The notes under the pieces are model-generated. The model was not told where the DNA came from. It saw nothing but the letters and a program-made list of their open reading frames with translations, and made no database searches. DNA of 7,651 nucleotides from Clostridiales bacterium (lineage in GTDB: Bacteria > Bacillota > Clostridia > Lutisporales > Lutisporaceae): contig DUSG01000167.1 in assembly GCA_012842725.1 (NCBI GenBank), positions 1 to 7,651 of the forward strand, given 5' to 3'. A program made the translations under genes and the position numbers. This document shows, in pieces, positions 1-6,745 of the stretch; position 1 is the first letter of the stretch, and every line of letters starts with the position of its first letter.

Positions 1-174
1 GGCAAGTTTTCAGGACTGAAGCAAGTAGAAGAAATATTAAAAGGCATTAAAGGAATTGAATTCGTGCATCTTGGAGAAAAGGATGTAGTAAGACATAAGT
101 TAGTGCAACACATCATAAAAGCATATGAAAAATATGAGGAAGAAAATATGGGAGAAAGCAACTTTTTTGATTAG
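1..174 (+). CDS. phoH: PhoH family protein, C-terminal end (partial)
   Basis: Frame 1 is open from the first base to a TAG at 172-174, giving the last 57 residues of a protein that starts outside the window. The segment around residues 17-45 (GIKGIEFVHLGEKDVVRH, then LVQHIIKAYEKYEEE) matches the usual C-terminus of PhoH-like P-loop ATPases (PhoL/YqfE-like group). The Walker motifs would lie upstream and cannot be seen. PhoH-like proteins are cytoplasmic ATPases linked to RNA metabolism and are very often encoded just before pgpH/ybeY in Bacillota, which supports the call. The gap to pgpH is only 18 bases, so the two are probably co-transcribed. The family call is firm; the exact role is not established. 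Confidence 0.88.
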   Translation, partial: GKFSGLKQVEEILKGIKGIEFVHLGEKDVVRHKLVQHIIKAYEKYEEENMGESNFFD

Positions 175-192
175 CAGATCTGGGGGTTAATT

Positions 193-2223
193 ATGGAAAA
201 AGCAAAAAAATCAAATTTTATAAAAGCATCAATATTAGTGTCTGTTTTTTTTATCATATATGTAATGCTTATTATAACTGCAACTCCCAAGAAATATAAT
301 TTCAATGTTGGAGATATTTCAGATGTAGATATTGATGCGCCTACAAACATGGTGGACAAGATAGCAACAGAAAAATTGAGAAAAGAAGCAGAAGATAAAG
401 TCCTACCTATATATAAAGTTGATTTAACTGTACAAATTGAATTGGAAAAGACTATAGATTCAATATTTCAACAAGTTGAAGAGTTAATAAACAATGAAGA
501 ATATGATTTTGAGCAAAAGCTTGAAATCCTAGAGAATAATGCTATTGTGCCTTTGGATAGGAATTCATATAGGCTGCTACTAAATTCTTCCCAATCGGAT
601 CTGAAACAGGTTAAAGATAATATTAAATATCTTATTAATCAAATACTAAATGAGAGGCTCAGTCAGGAGCAGCTTGAAAGCAAAAAAGAAGATATAGTTG
701 AGTTTTTTTCAAAACTACCAAAACAATCAAAGCTTAATGATATTGGAGCAAAAATTGCTACATCAATAATAAAGCCAAATCTTCTTTATGATAAGGAAGA
801 AACGGAACGAAAAAAAGAGGAAGCAAGAGCATCCATAGAAGAAGTTTTGATTAAAAAAGGAACCAGGATTGTAAGCCAAGGTCAGGAAATCACTGAGCAG
901 CAGATACAGCTTTTAAAGGCTTATGGTCTTCTTAAGGATGCCAATGGAAATGATATGAGAATAAACTTTGCTTATGGTGTTTTGTTGTTTGCAACCATGG
1001 CTGTTTTTTTCCTCTATATTTGGCGATTCAGCCCCAATGTATGGACAAGTAATTCTTTATTGCTGTTGATATGTATCAATATAGTGATTATATTGATGTT
1101 AGCGATAGGTACCAGAACAATTTCTCATTATATGATGCCAATACCTGCATGTGCTTTTATCATTACTATTCTCGTAGATGATAGAATAGCTATTGCAACA
1201 AATATCCTAATGGTGCTTATAATCGGATTTATAACAGAGTTTAACATAGTGCTTTTAGTAGCATTTCTACTATCAGGAGCCTTAGGTTCAATCATGGTAT
1301 CAAAAGTACATCATAGGAGCATGGTAATTTATGCAGGATTGGCGGTGGCATTTATTAATGCTGTTGCCATCATCAATTTTGGCCTTATAAATAACATGGA
1401 GATTAAACATTTTATATATGATATTACCTATGGTATTGTGGGAGGTATATTTACTTCAGTATTGACCATCGGTCTACTTCCTTTTTTTGAATATGCTTTT
1501 GATATAATAACCCCGACTAAATTATTGGAAATCACCAATCCTAATCAACCCCTTCTGAGAAGGCTCATGATTGAAGCACCCGGCACCTATTATCATTCTA
1601 TTTTGGTAGGCAATCTTTCTGAAGCTGCTGCAGATGAAGTTGGGGCCAATGCACTTCTATGCAGGGCAGGTTCTTACTATCATGATGTGGGAAAATTAAA
1701 AAGGCCATATTTCTTCAAGGAGAACCAATTGACGCCGGAAAATCCTCATGACAAGATATCTCCGGAACTCAGTGCTTCTATAATAATATCCCATGTGAAA
1801 GATGGAGTGGAAATTGCAAAAAAACATAAACTTCCTTCCAAGGTTATTGATATAATAAGACAACATCATGGCAATACCCTGGTAGCATATTTTTATCACA
1901 AAGCCTTGAAATCCAAAGAACAAGAGTCTATTGGTGAGGAAAAATTCAGATATCCATGGGAAAAACCTCAGACTAAAGAAGCTGCCATAGTTATGTTGGC
2001 TGATTCTGTAGAAGCTTTTGTCAGATCTTTAAGTGAACCGACTAAAGAAGATGTTGAAAAGGGAGTACGAAAAATAGTCTTCGATAAGATTAATGATAAT
2101 CAATTGAGTGAATGTAATTTGACTTTAAAGGATATGAATAAGATTATCCAAGCTTTTGTTCAGGCTCTGGAAGGAATATTTCATGAAAGGATAGAATATC
2201 CTGAAAACCTGAAGGATATTTAA
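193..2223 (+). CDS. pgpH: 7TM-HD cyclic-di-AMP phosphodiesterase PgpH (YqfF)
   Basis: A 676-residue membrane protein, slightly shorter than the roughly 700-residue Bacillus/Listeria relatives. Order of parts: an N-terminal membrane anchor (about residues 10-30); an extracytoplasmic 7TM-HDED-type domain rich in charged helices (about 35-255); a cluster of membrane helices (about 258-440, with hydrophobic blocks near 260-276, 288-306, 317-328, 336-362, 378-398 and 412-432); and a cytoplasmic HD domain (about 455-665). The HD domain keeps the expected metal ligands: H468 in GTYYHS, H497-D498 in YYHDVGK, H534, H558/H559 and D604 in MLADS. Family members hydrolyse c-di-AMP to pApA, which affects potassium/osmotic balance and cell-wall stress. 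The ATG at 193 follows a GGGGG tract at 182-186; no better start is visible. It follows phoH and precedes ybeY, the standard Bacillota order. No inactivating change is seen. Confidence 0.95.
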   Translation: MEKAKKSNFIKASILVSVFFIIYVMLIITATPKKYNFNVGDISDVDIDAPTNMVDKIATEKLRKEAEDKVLPIYKVDLTVQIELEKTIDSIFQQVEELINNEEYDFEQKLEILENNAIVPLDRNSYRLLLNSSQSDLKQVKDNIKYLINQILNERLSQEQLESKKEDIVEFFSKLPKQSKLNDIGAKIATSIIKPNLLYDKEETERKKEEARASIEEVLIKKGTRIVSQGQEITEQQIQLLKAYGLLKDANGNDMRINFAYGVLLFATMAVFFLYIWRFSPNVWTSNSLLLLICINIVIILMLAIGTRTISHYMMPIPACAFIITILVDDRIAIATNILMVLIIGFITEFNIVLLVAFLLSGALGSIMVSKVHHRSMVIYAGLAVAFINAVAIINFGLINNMEIKHFIYDITYGIVGGIFTSVLTIGLLPFFEYAFDIITPTKLLEITNPNQPLLRRLMIEAPGTYYHSILVGNLSEAAADEVGANALLCRAGSYYHDVGKLKRPYFFKENQLTPENPHDKISPELSASIIISHVKDGVEIAKKHKLPSKVIDIIRQHHGNTLVAYFYHKALKSKEQESIGEEKFRYPWEKPQTKEAAIVMLADSVEAFVRSLSEPTKEDVEKGVRKIVFDKINDNQLSECNLTLKDMNKIIQAFVQALEGIFHERIEYPENLKDI

Positions 2224-2237
2224 TTATATCTACAATT

Positions 2238-2245
2238 AGGAGGAG
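2238..2245 (+). promoter_or_regulatory. Ribosome binding site deciding the TTG start of ybeY
   Basis: AGGAGGAG lies 5 bases before TTG at 2251. There is no ATG nearby in this frame, and the protein from TTG has the normal family length, so the site supports a non-ATG start. The TTG may lower translation relative to its neighbours. Confidence 0.8.
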
Positions 2246-2250
2246 ATAGA

Positions 2251-2736
2251 TTGAGTGTATTGATTGACAACAGACAAAATATAATTAAAATTACACCGGA
2301 TGTAGAAGCTTTTGTCAATAAAATCATAAATGCCGTATTGGAATTTGAGAACTTTGATTCAGATTATGAAGTCAGTATATCTTTTGTTGATAACGATGAG
2401 ATAAAGGAGCTTAACAGGCAATATCGGAATATAGATGCAACAACGGATGTTTTGTCTTTTCCTTTGCTGGAATTTGACAGAAAAAGTAATAATGAACCCG
2501 TCATAAAAGATGTACTTATTGATACAGAAATATCTTTGGGGGATATTGTCATATCCACTGAGAAAGTGATTGAACAAGCTAAAGAATACGGCCATAGCCA
2601 AGATAGAGAATTAGCTTTCTTGCTGGTACATGGGATGCTTCATCTATTAGGCTATGACCATATACAGGAATCAGATGAAAAAATAATGTTTAAAAAGCAG
2701 GAGGAAATACTCAATCTGCTGAATATAAAGAGGTAA
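2251..2736 (+). CDS. ybeY: Endoribonuclease YbeY (rRNA maturation factor)
   Basis: A 161-residue single-domain metalloprotein of the UPF0054 family, which is normally about 150-170 residues. The signature HGMLHLLGYDH spans residues 127-137 and supplies the three zinc-binding histidines H127, H131 and H137. The upstream family motif NIDATTDVLSFP (about 60-71) and the segment ISLGDIVIS (about 94-102) are also present. YbeY acts in the cytoplasm in 16S rRNA 3'-end processing and 70S quality control. In E. coli it has been reported to contact Era and ribosomal protein S11, and era lies two genes downstream here. The start is TTG with a strong Shine-Dalgarno sequence, 27 bases after the pgpH stop. 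All catalytic residues are intact. Confidence 0.96.
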   Translation: MSVLIDNRQNIIKITPDVEAFVNKIINAVLEFENFDSDYEVSISFVDNDEIKELNRQYRNIDATTDVLSFPLLEFDRKSNNEPVIKDVLIDTEISLGDIVISTEKVIEQAKEYGHSQDRELAFLLVHGMLHLLGYDHIQESDEKIMFKKQEEILNLLNIKR

Positions 2737-2766
2737 TAAACTACTAATTATGGAAGAGGGGTTACA

Positions 2767-3822
2767 ATGAAATCATCCTGGAAACATATGTTAATAATAC
2801 TTATACTTATTGTATCCTTAGCAATATCTGGATGTCAATCAAAGCAAGAACCTGCAGAAACCATAGTTATTGAAGAAGAAACGAAAGAACCTGAACCGGT
2901 AGAAGAGGTTCAGGAGGTTGCAAAAGAAGAATTCATATGTAATTTAACAGGCCTTGGAGTTGAAAGCGAAGAAGATGTAAAATATAGGCCTATAGCGGTA
3001 ATGATAGATAATGAAAGAAGTGCAAGACCTCAATCAGGTATTACGGAAGCTGATATAGTATTCGAAATGCCTGTGGAAGGTAATATTACCAGATATATGG
3101 CTATATATCATCATCTTCCTTCAGAAAAGATAGGGCCGGTAAGAAGCGCTAGACCGTATTTTATTGATAAGGCTTTAGAATTTGATGCCATTTATGTACA
3201 TTGTGGGGGGAGCCCGCAAGCATTGAAAGATATTAAAACTCTAAAAGTAGATGCTTTTGACGATTTATCCGGAACTCCTGTTTTCTGGAGATCGACGGAC
3301 AGAAAGATGCCTCATAATCTGTATACAAATACTAAATTTATGAGAGAAGTGGCATCTACAAGAAAGATTGAAAGAGAAAACAATGTTGAGTATTTCAAGT
3401 TTAACAAAGATTTTGTCGTTCCTGACGGAGGCAATGGCGAAACAATAGTTATAAATTATGATAAAAATTATAAGGTATCATATATATATAATAAAGATGA
3501 GAGGGTATATTATCGCCAGATAAACGGTGATAATATGAAAGACAAGGAGAATAAGAAAGATATTACTACTACAAATATAATAATTGAAAAAGTAAACCTG
3601 AAAGTTTTAGATAATGCCGGAAGATTGGAAATATATAACATAGGTAAGGGCAGAGGTTATCTTTTAACAGCAGGAAAGCTTATAGAAATAGAATGGAACA
3701 AACCCGATCGAAAGGGAAAAACCGTATATAAGACGTTGAATGGAGAGGAAATAAAGATAAACAAGGGGGTTACATGGGTTCAAGTAGTACCTGAATATGT
3801 TAAAATCCAATTTGGAGAGTGA
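2767..3822 (+). CDS. DUF3048 (YerB-like) lipoprotein
   Basis: A 351-residue secreted lipoprotein. Residues 1-22 form a lipoprotein signal peptide (K2/K6/H7 charged end, hydrophobic 8-20) followed by lipobox ISGC, with C23 as the predicted lipidated cysteine. An acidic Glu/Pro/Val linker follows (about 28-55). The N-terminal DUF3048 domain (about 72-215) shows RPIAVMIDNERSARPQSG (74-91), IGPVRSARP (122-130), HCGGSP (145-150) and HNLYT (183-187); a C-terminal DUF3048_C domain (about 220-350) ends in GVTWVQVVPE. B. subtilis YerB is the best-known member; its biochemical function is not settled, so none is assigned. The ATG at 2767 follows AGAGGGG (2755-2761). The gene sits 30 bases after ybeY and 4 bases before cdd, where Bacillus genomes usually carry dgkA. 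It should be anchored on the outer face of the cytoplasmic membrane. Confidence 0.9.
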   Translation: MKSSWKHMLIILILIVSLAISGCQSKQEPAETIVIEEETKEPEPVEEVQEVAKEEFICNLTGLGVESEEDVKYRPIAVMIDNERSARPQSGITEADIVFEMPVEGNITRYMAIYHHLPSEKIGPVRSARPYFIDKALEFDAIYVHCGGSPQALKDIKTLKVDAFDDLSGTPVFWRSTDRKMPHNLYTNTKFMREVASTRKIERENNVEYFKFNKDFVVPDGGNGETIVINYDKNYKVSYIYNKDERVYYRQINGDNMKDKENKKDITTTNIIIEKVNLKVLDNAGRLEIYNIGKGRGYLLTAGKLIEIEWNKPDRKGKTVYKTLNGEEIKINKGVTWVQVVPEYVKIQFGE

Positions 3823-3826
3823 TGAT

Positions 3827-4225
3827 ATGAATTATGATTTATTGATTGAAAAGGCTAAAGAAGCTATGGAAAGGGCTTATGTCAAATATTCCAATTTTAA
3901 GGTAGGGGCTGCTCTTCTGGCAAAATCAGGGAAAATATATACCGGTTGTAACATTGAAAATGCCTCCTATTCTGCTACTATATGTGCTGAAAGAGTAGCT
4001 TTTACAAAAGCCATTTCAGAAGGCGAGAAAGAGTTTGAAGCCATAGCTATTGTCAGCAGCAGCAATGATATCACTTATCCTTGCGGGGTTTGCAGGCAGT
4101 TTATGTCAGAGTTTGGTCTTGATTTGGAACTGATATTTACTGATGGGAATAAAATTGAAACTTACAAATTGAGAGAGCTGTTACCACATGCATTTACAGA
4201 ATTCGAAACAAAAGGAGGCCGTTGA
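3827..4225 (+). CDS. cdd: Cytidine deaminase
   Basis: A 132-residue protein matching the homotetrameric small cytidine deaminases. It converts cytidine/deoxycytidine to uridine/deoxyuridine in pyrimidine salvage in the cytoplasm. The zinc site is complete: C53 and catalytic E55 in the CAE motif, and C86 and C89 in PCGVC. Substrate-site residues FKVGAAL (24-30) and NIENASY (42-48) are present. The start was chosen at ATG 3827 because GGAGAG (3814-3819) sits 7 bases upstream and the product then has the usual length and numbering. An in-frame ATG at 3797 would add ten residues, lies inside the DUF3048 gene and has no comparable binding site. The gap to the preceding stop is 4 bases and the gap to era is 1 base, suggesting translational coupling. 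Confidence 0.96.
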   Translation: MNYDLLIEKAKEAMERAYVKYSNFKVGAALLAKSGKIYTGCNIENASYSATICAERVAFTKAISEGEKEFEAIAIVSSSNDITYPCGVCRQFMSEFGLDLELIFTDGNKIETYKLRELLPHAFTEFETKGGR

Positions 4226-4226
4226 T

Positions 4227-5123
4227 ATGGGAGATGGTTTTAAATCAGGTTTTGTTTCCATAATCGGCAGGCCTAATGTGGGAAAATCTACCCTTATCAA
4301 TACTTTGATGGGGGAAAGACTGAATATCATATCAGACAAACCTCAAACTACAAGGAACACCATTAGGTGCATATTAACCCATGACAATTACCAGATTGTG
4401 TTTTTGGATACTCCAGGAATACATAAACCAAAACATAAACTGGGAGAATATATGGTGAATGAAGCAGTAAAGTCTTTAAAAGGTGTAGATGTGACAGTAG
4501 TATTGATTGATGCATCATCTACCTTTGGAAGCGGAGATATATATGTTATTGAATCTGTCAAAAATATAAAAGCAAAAAAAATACTAGCATTGAATAAAAT
4601 TGATAAGATTTCCAAAAAAGATTTGGAAGGCGTATTGGCCAGGATAACCCTTTATCAAGATAATTTTGACAGTATAGTGCCCATATCTGCCAAAATGGGT
4701 GAAAATACTTCTGAATTGATTCAGGAAATAGTTAAATATTTACCTGAAGGACCAATGTATTTTCCTAAAGATATGTTGACTGATGTGCCTGAAAGGTTTA
4801 TTATAGCCGAATACATAAGGGAAAAGATATTGCTGCTGACCAGGGAAGAAGTACCTCACGGTACTGCGGTTGAAGTGACTTATATGAAAGAAAGAGAAGA
4901 TAGAGACCTAATAGATATTGAAGCCACAATATATTGTGAAAAAGAATCCCATAAGAGGATAATAATCGGAAAGCAAGGCTCTATGCTCAAAGCTATTGGG
5001 AGCAAAGCAAGAGTAGATATTGAGAATCTGCTGAACTGCCAGGTAAATTTACAGCTTTGGGTTAAGGTCAAAAGAGACTGGAGGGACAGTCTATCAGCTC
5101 TTAAAGCTCTAGGTTATAGATAG
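4227..5123 (+). CDS. era: GTPase Era (30S ribosome assembly)
   Basis: A 298-residue protein, the normal length for Era. The N-terminal GTPase domain carries G1 GRPNVGKS (14-21), the G2 region QTTRNT (40-45), G3 DTPG (61-64), G4 NKID (123-126) and G5 SAK (154-156). The C-terminal type II KH RNA-binding domain (about 200-290) has its GKQG loop at 248-251. Era binds the 3' end of 16S rRNA and helps final maturation of the small subunit. The start was set at ATG 4227 because AAAGGAGG (4211-4218) lies 8 bases upstream. A longer reading frame from 4188 would add 13 residues overlapping cdd without a binding site. It is one base from the cdd stop and 9 bases before recO, so coupled expression is likely. 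Confidence 0.97.
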   Translation: MGDGFKSGFVSIIGRPNVGKSTLINTLMGERLNIISDKPQTTRNTIRCILTHDNYQIVFLDTPGIHKPKHKLGEYMVNEAVKSLKGVDVTVVLIDASSTFGSGDIYVIESVKNIKAKKILALNKIDKISKKDLEGVLARITLYQDNFDSIVPISAKMGENTSELIQEIVKYLPEGPMYFPKDMLTDVPERFIIAEYIREKILLLTREEVPHGTAVEVTYMKEREDRDLIDIEATIYCEKESHKRIIIGKQGSMLKAIGSKARVDIENLLNCQVNLQLWVKVKRDWRDSLSALKALGYR

Positions 5124-5132
5124 AGGTGTATT

Positions 5133-5888
5133 ATGACTATTATAAAGACCCAAGGTCTTGTTATAAAATATACGGATATCAATGAAGCTGACAGAATACT
5201 TACATTGATTACAAGAAATAAAGGAAAGATAAAGGCTATTTCAAAGGGCTGCAGAAGACCAAAAAGCAGCCTTTTGTCAAGTAGTCAGCTTTTTGCTGTC
5301 AGCGACTATGTATTGTTTAAAGGCACTAATTTTTATCATGTAAGCGCCGCAGAATTGAGGGAATCTTTCTTTAATTTAAGAAATGATTTACTGAAGCTGT
5401 CCTATGCAGTTTACTTTGCTGAGTTAGCCGATACCGTGACAGACGAAGATATGGCTTGTGAAAAGCTGTTTATTGTCCTGTCAAAAACTTTGTATTATTT
5501 ATCGCAAGGTAATATACCAATTGGAATATTAGCTTGTGCTTATCAGCTGAAGCTTATGGATATAAGCGGTTATAAACCGATGATTGGTAAATGTGTGAAT
5601 TGTGGGAAAGAGGAAAATTTAGGCAGGTTCAGTATAAACCTAGGTGGTGCTCTGTGCAGTGATTGCTATGATTATGATAAAGCATCAGTAAAAATAAGCC
5701 AAAAAACTTTGGAATTAATTGGTCAATTATTGTCCACACCTATTTCAAGATTAAATACTATAAAAATTGAAAATAATATTTTTATAGAGATTGATAAAAT
5801 CATATCTTCTTTTGTCCAAACACATCTGGACAAGAAGTTTAAATCAATGGATTTTATCAATAATATAAAAAGTTTGGATATTAAGTAA
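5133..5888 (+). CDS. recO: DNA repair protein RecO
   Basis: A 251-residue protein, typical of the family. The N-terminal OB-fold (about residues 1-80) begins with the usual TIIKTQGLVIKYTDINEADRI-type strand pattern; a helical domain follows (about 85-250). A four-cysteine cluster C154-x2-C157 and C175-x2-C178 forms the zinc-binding module seen in many Bacillota RecO proteins. RecO binds single-stranded DNA and SSB and, with RecR, loads RecA at gaps in recombinational repair. The ATG at 5133 has a modest AGAGGTG site (5122-5128) overlapping the era stop. Unlike Bacillus, there is no small yqzL gene between era and recO; the gap is only 9 bases. Confidence 0.94.
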   Translation: MTIIKTQGLVIKYTDINEADRILTLITRNKGKIKAISKGCRRPKSSLLSSSQLFAVSDYVLFKGTNFYHVSAAELRESFFNLRNDLLKLSYAVYFAELADTVTDEDMACEKLFIVLSKTLYYLSQGNIPIGILACAYQLKLMDISGYKPMIGKCVNCGKEENLGRFSINLGGALCSDCYDYDKASVKISQKTLELIGQLLSTPISRLNTIKIENNIFIEIDKIISSFVQTHLDKKFKSMDFINNIKSLDIK

Positions 5889-5899
5889 TAAGAGTGATG

Positions 5900-5906
5900 A
5901 AAGGAG
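5900..5906 (+). promoter_or_regulatory. Ribosome binding site deciding the GTG start of the DUF4342 gene
   Basis: AAAGGAG lies 8 bases before GTG 5915. The frame also contains GTG 5894 and ATG 5897, but those overlap or precede this site and have no purine-rich tract at the right distance. The site therefore argues for the GTG at 5915. Confidence 0.7.
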
Positions 5907-5914
5907 TAGGGAAA

Positions 5915-6463
5915 GTGGACATTACTTTGGATAAAATAGACATTATCAGAGACAGGACCGGCGTTTCATATAAAGAAGCCCGGGATGCGCTGGAACAAGC
6001 AAATGGCAATGTAGTTGACGCTTTGATCAATATCGAGGAATCTAAGAACAAAAATTGGACAGAAACGATTTCCGTTAAAGGGACAGAACTGGTGGATAAA
6101 TTGAAAACCATAGTGAATACGGGTAATGTAAATAGAATAAGGATAAAAAAAGATGATGTGGTAATATTGGATATACCGGTAACTGCAGGAGCCATAAGTG
6201 CAGTTTTGATGCCTAAAATTGCTGCCTTGGGAACCGTTGCCGCATTATTGACCAAATGCACCATTGAAGTTGAAAGGAAAAACAACGGAAAGATAAATGT
6301 CAATGATAAAATAAGTACAATGGTCAGCAATGTAGCAGACAAAGTTAAAGATTTTGCAGATGATTTGAAGAGTTCAGTCAATGAAAAAACAGATAAAGGC
6401 ATGAATTCAAATATTGATGTGGACAATGAATGTTGTCCCAGAATTGATACGGATTTACCATAG
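5915..6463 (+). CDS. UBA-like / DUF4342 domain protein, function unknown
   Basis: From the GTG at 5915 the product is 182 residues. Residues 4-42 resemble the small helical UBA/TS-N fold found at the N-terminus of EF-Ts and in NAC, with signature GVSYKEARDALEQANGNV (16-33) and a DALINIEE end. Residues about 47-122 match DUF4342: a conserved IRIKKDDVVILDIPV strand region (75-89), an Ala/Gly/Leu-rich hydrophobic stretch (about 90-114), then CTIEVER (115-121). The tail (125-182) is polar, with a probable amphipathic helix (about 129-158) and a CC pair at 173-174. The hydrophobic stretch could be membrane-associated, but this is inference. No enzyme motif is visible and the function is unknown. 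It follows recO by 26 bases with no terminator between, and precedes the glyQ promoter and T-box. The UBA/TS-N part suggests protein or ribosome contacts, unproven. Confidence 0.82.
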   Translation: MDITLDKIDIIRDRTGVSYKEARDALEQANGNVVDALINIEESKNKNWTETISVKGTELVDKLKTIVNTGNVNRIRIKKDDVVILDIPVTAGAISAVLMPKIAALGTVAALLTKCTIEVERKNNGKINVNDKISTMVSNVADKVKDFADDLKSSVNEKTDKGMNSNIDVDNECCPRIDTDLP

Positions 6464-6469
6464 ACTCTA

Positions 6470-6498
6470 TTGACAAAACTGTTTAGTTTTGCTAAATT
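6470..6498 (+). promoter_or_regulatory. Putative sigma-A promoter for the glyQ(S) transcript
   Basis: A perfect -35 box TTGACA (6470-6475) is followed at exactly 17 bases by TAAATT (6493-6498), a 4/6 match to TATAAT. Other AT-rich hexamers nearby (for example TATAAC at 6500-6505) could serve instead, so the -10 is less certain. Initiation near 6505 would place the start just ahead of T-box stem I (6521). The promoter begins 6 bases after the DUF4342 stop codon. Confidence 0.65.
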
Positions 6499-6601
6499 AT
6501 ATAACAACAATTTAATCGGTGGCTATGATAGAGAGGAGTAACTATAAATTCAATTACAGAGAGCTGATGGTTGGTGGAAATCAGCATTGGTTTATAGTGA
6601 A

Positions 6602-6604
6602 GGC
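6602..6604 (+). promoter_or_regulatory. T-box specifier codon GGC (glycine)
   Basis: GGC lies on the 3' side of the stem I internal loop, is followed by A (6605), and sits opposite the GAGTA motif. It would pair with the GCC anticodon of tRNA-Gly, matching the downstream glycyl-tRNA synthetase gene. Confidence 0.9.
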
Positions 6605-6648
6605 ACTCTTGAGCCTATTTTTATAAGTGGGCAGCTATGCTGGCCAAT

Positions 6649-6684
6649 AAGGGTGGAACCGCGGAAGTGAACCTTTCGTCCCTT
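6649..6684 (+). promoter_or_regulatory. T-box antiterminator with tRNA-acceptor bulge
   Basis: AAGGG (6649-6653) pairs with CCCTT (6680-6684), and GCGGAAG (6661-6667) pairs with CTTTCGT (6673-6679) with two G-U pairs, leaving a 7-base bulge TGGAACC (6654-6660). TGGA at 6654-6657 would pair with a tRNA end UCCA, implying discriminator base U, as expected for bacterial tRNA-Gly. This fold uses the same bases as the left arm of the terminator, so the two are mutually exclusive. Confidence 0.92.
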
Positions 6685-6710
6685 AAGGGGATGAAAGGTT
6701 ATATTATTTT
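6670..6710 (+). terminator. T-box regulated intrinsic terminator
   Basis: AACCTTTC (6670-6677) pairs with GAAAGGTT (6693-6700), extended inward by GTCCC (6678-6682) with GGGAT (6688-6692), for about 13 pairs around a 5-base loop. The following tract, ATATTATTTT, is U-rich but interrupted by A. The left arm is shared with the antiterminator, as expected for transcriptional T-box control. Confidence 0.88.
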
Positions 6711-6745
6711 ATATATATTGAAAATAATTGTTGGGAGGAAATAGA

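Larger units (their letters stand above)
6521..6710 (+). ncRNA. Glycine T-box riboswitch (glyQS type)
   Basis: A complete T-box leader that senses uncharged tRNA-Gly and allows transcription of glyQ(S) when glycine charging is low. Stem I base: GGCT 6521-6524 pairs with AGCC 6612-6615, and AGAG 6532-6535 with CTCT 6606-6609. The specifier loop has GAGTA (6536-6540) opposite GAAGGCA (6599-6605). Above it, ACTATAAA (6541-6548) pairs perfectly with TTTATAGT (6591-6598). The distal hairpin is GCTGAT 6563-6568 with ATCAGC 6580-6585, with an AGAGAG bulge region before it. A stem III hairpin lies at 6629-6645. The T-box sequence AAGGGTGGAACCGCG is at 6649-6663. Only 13 bases separate stem I from stem III, so there is no stem II, as in known glyQS leaders. 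The terminator hairpin closes the element. Confidence 0.96.

Noticed and set aside
2750..2770. A six-codon frame (ATG to TGA) whose stop overlaps the DUF3048 ATG, resembling a leader peptide.
   Set aside because: It has no ribosome binding site of its own, it contains the binding site of the next gene, and such a short frame is expected by chance.
6421..6438. Inverted repeat GGACAA/TTGTCC near the end of the DUF4342 gene as a possible terminator.
   Set aside because: It is short, lies within coding sequence, and is followed by CAGAATTGATAC rather than a T tract.
6474..6491. The CAAAACT/AGTTTTG hairpin as the terminator of the upstream operon.
   Set aside because: The stem is only 7 pairs, almost all A-T, and no T tract follows; it lies inside a good promoter spacer.
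5881..6510. A 209-codon open frame on the - strand opposite the DUF4342 gene, with a hydrophobic Leu/Ser/Thr-rich translation.
   Set aside because: It is an antisense shadow: it covers a + strand gene with recognisable domains and a good ribosome binding site, its composition is what reversed Lys/Glu/Asp codons give, and it matches no family I know.
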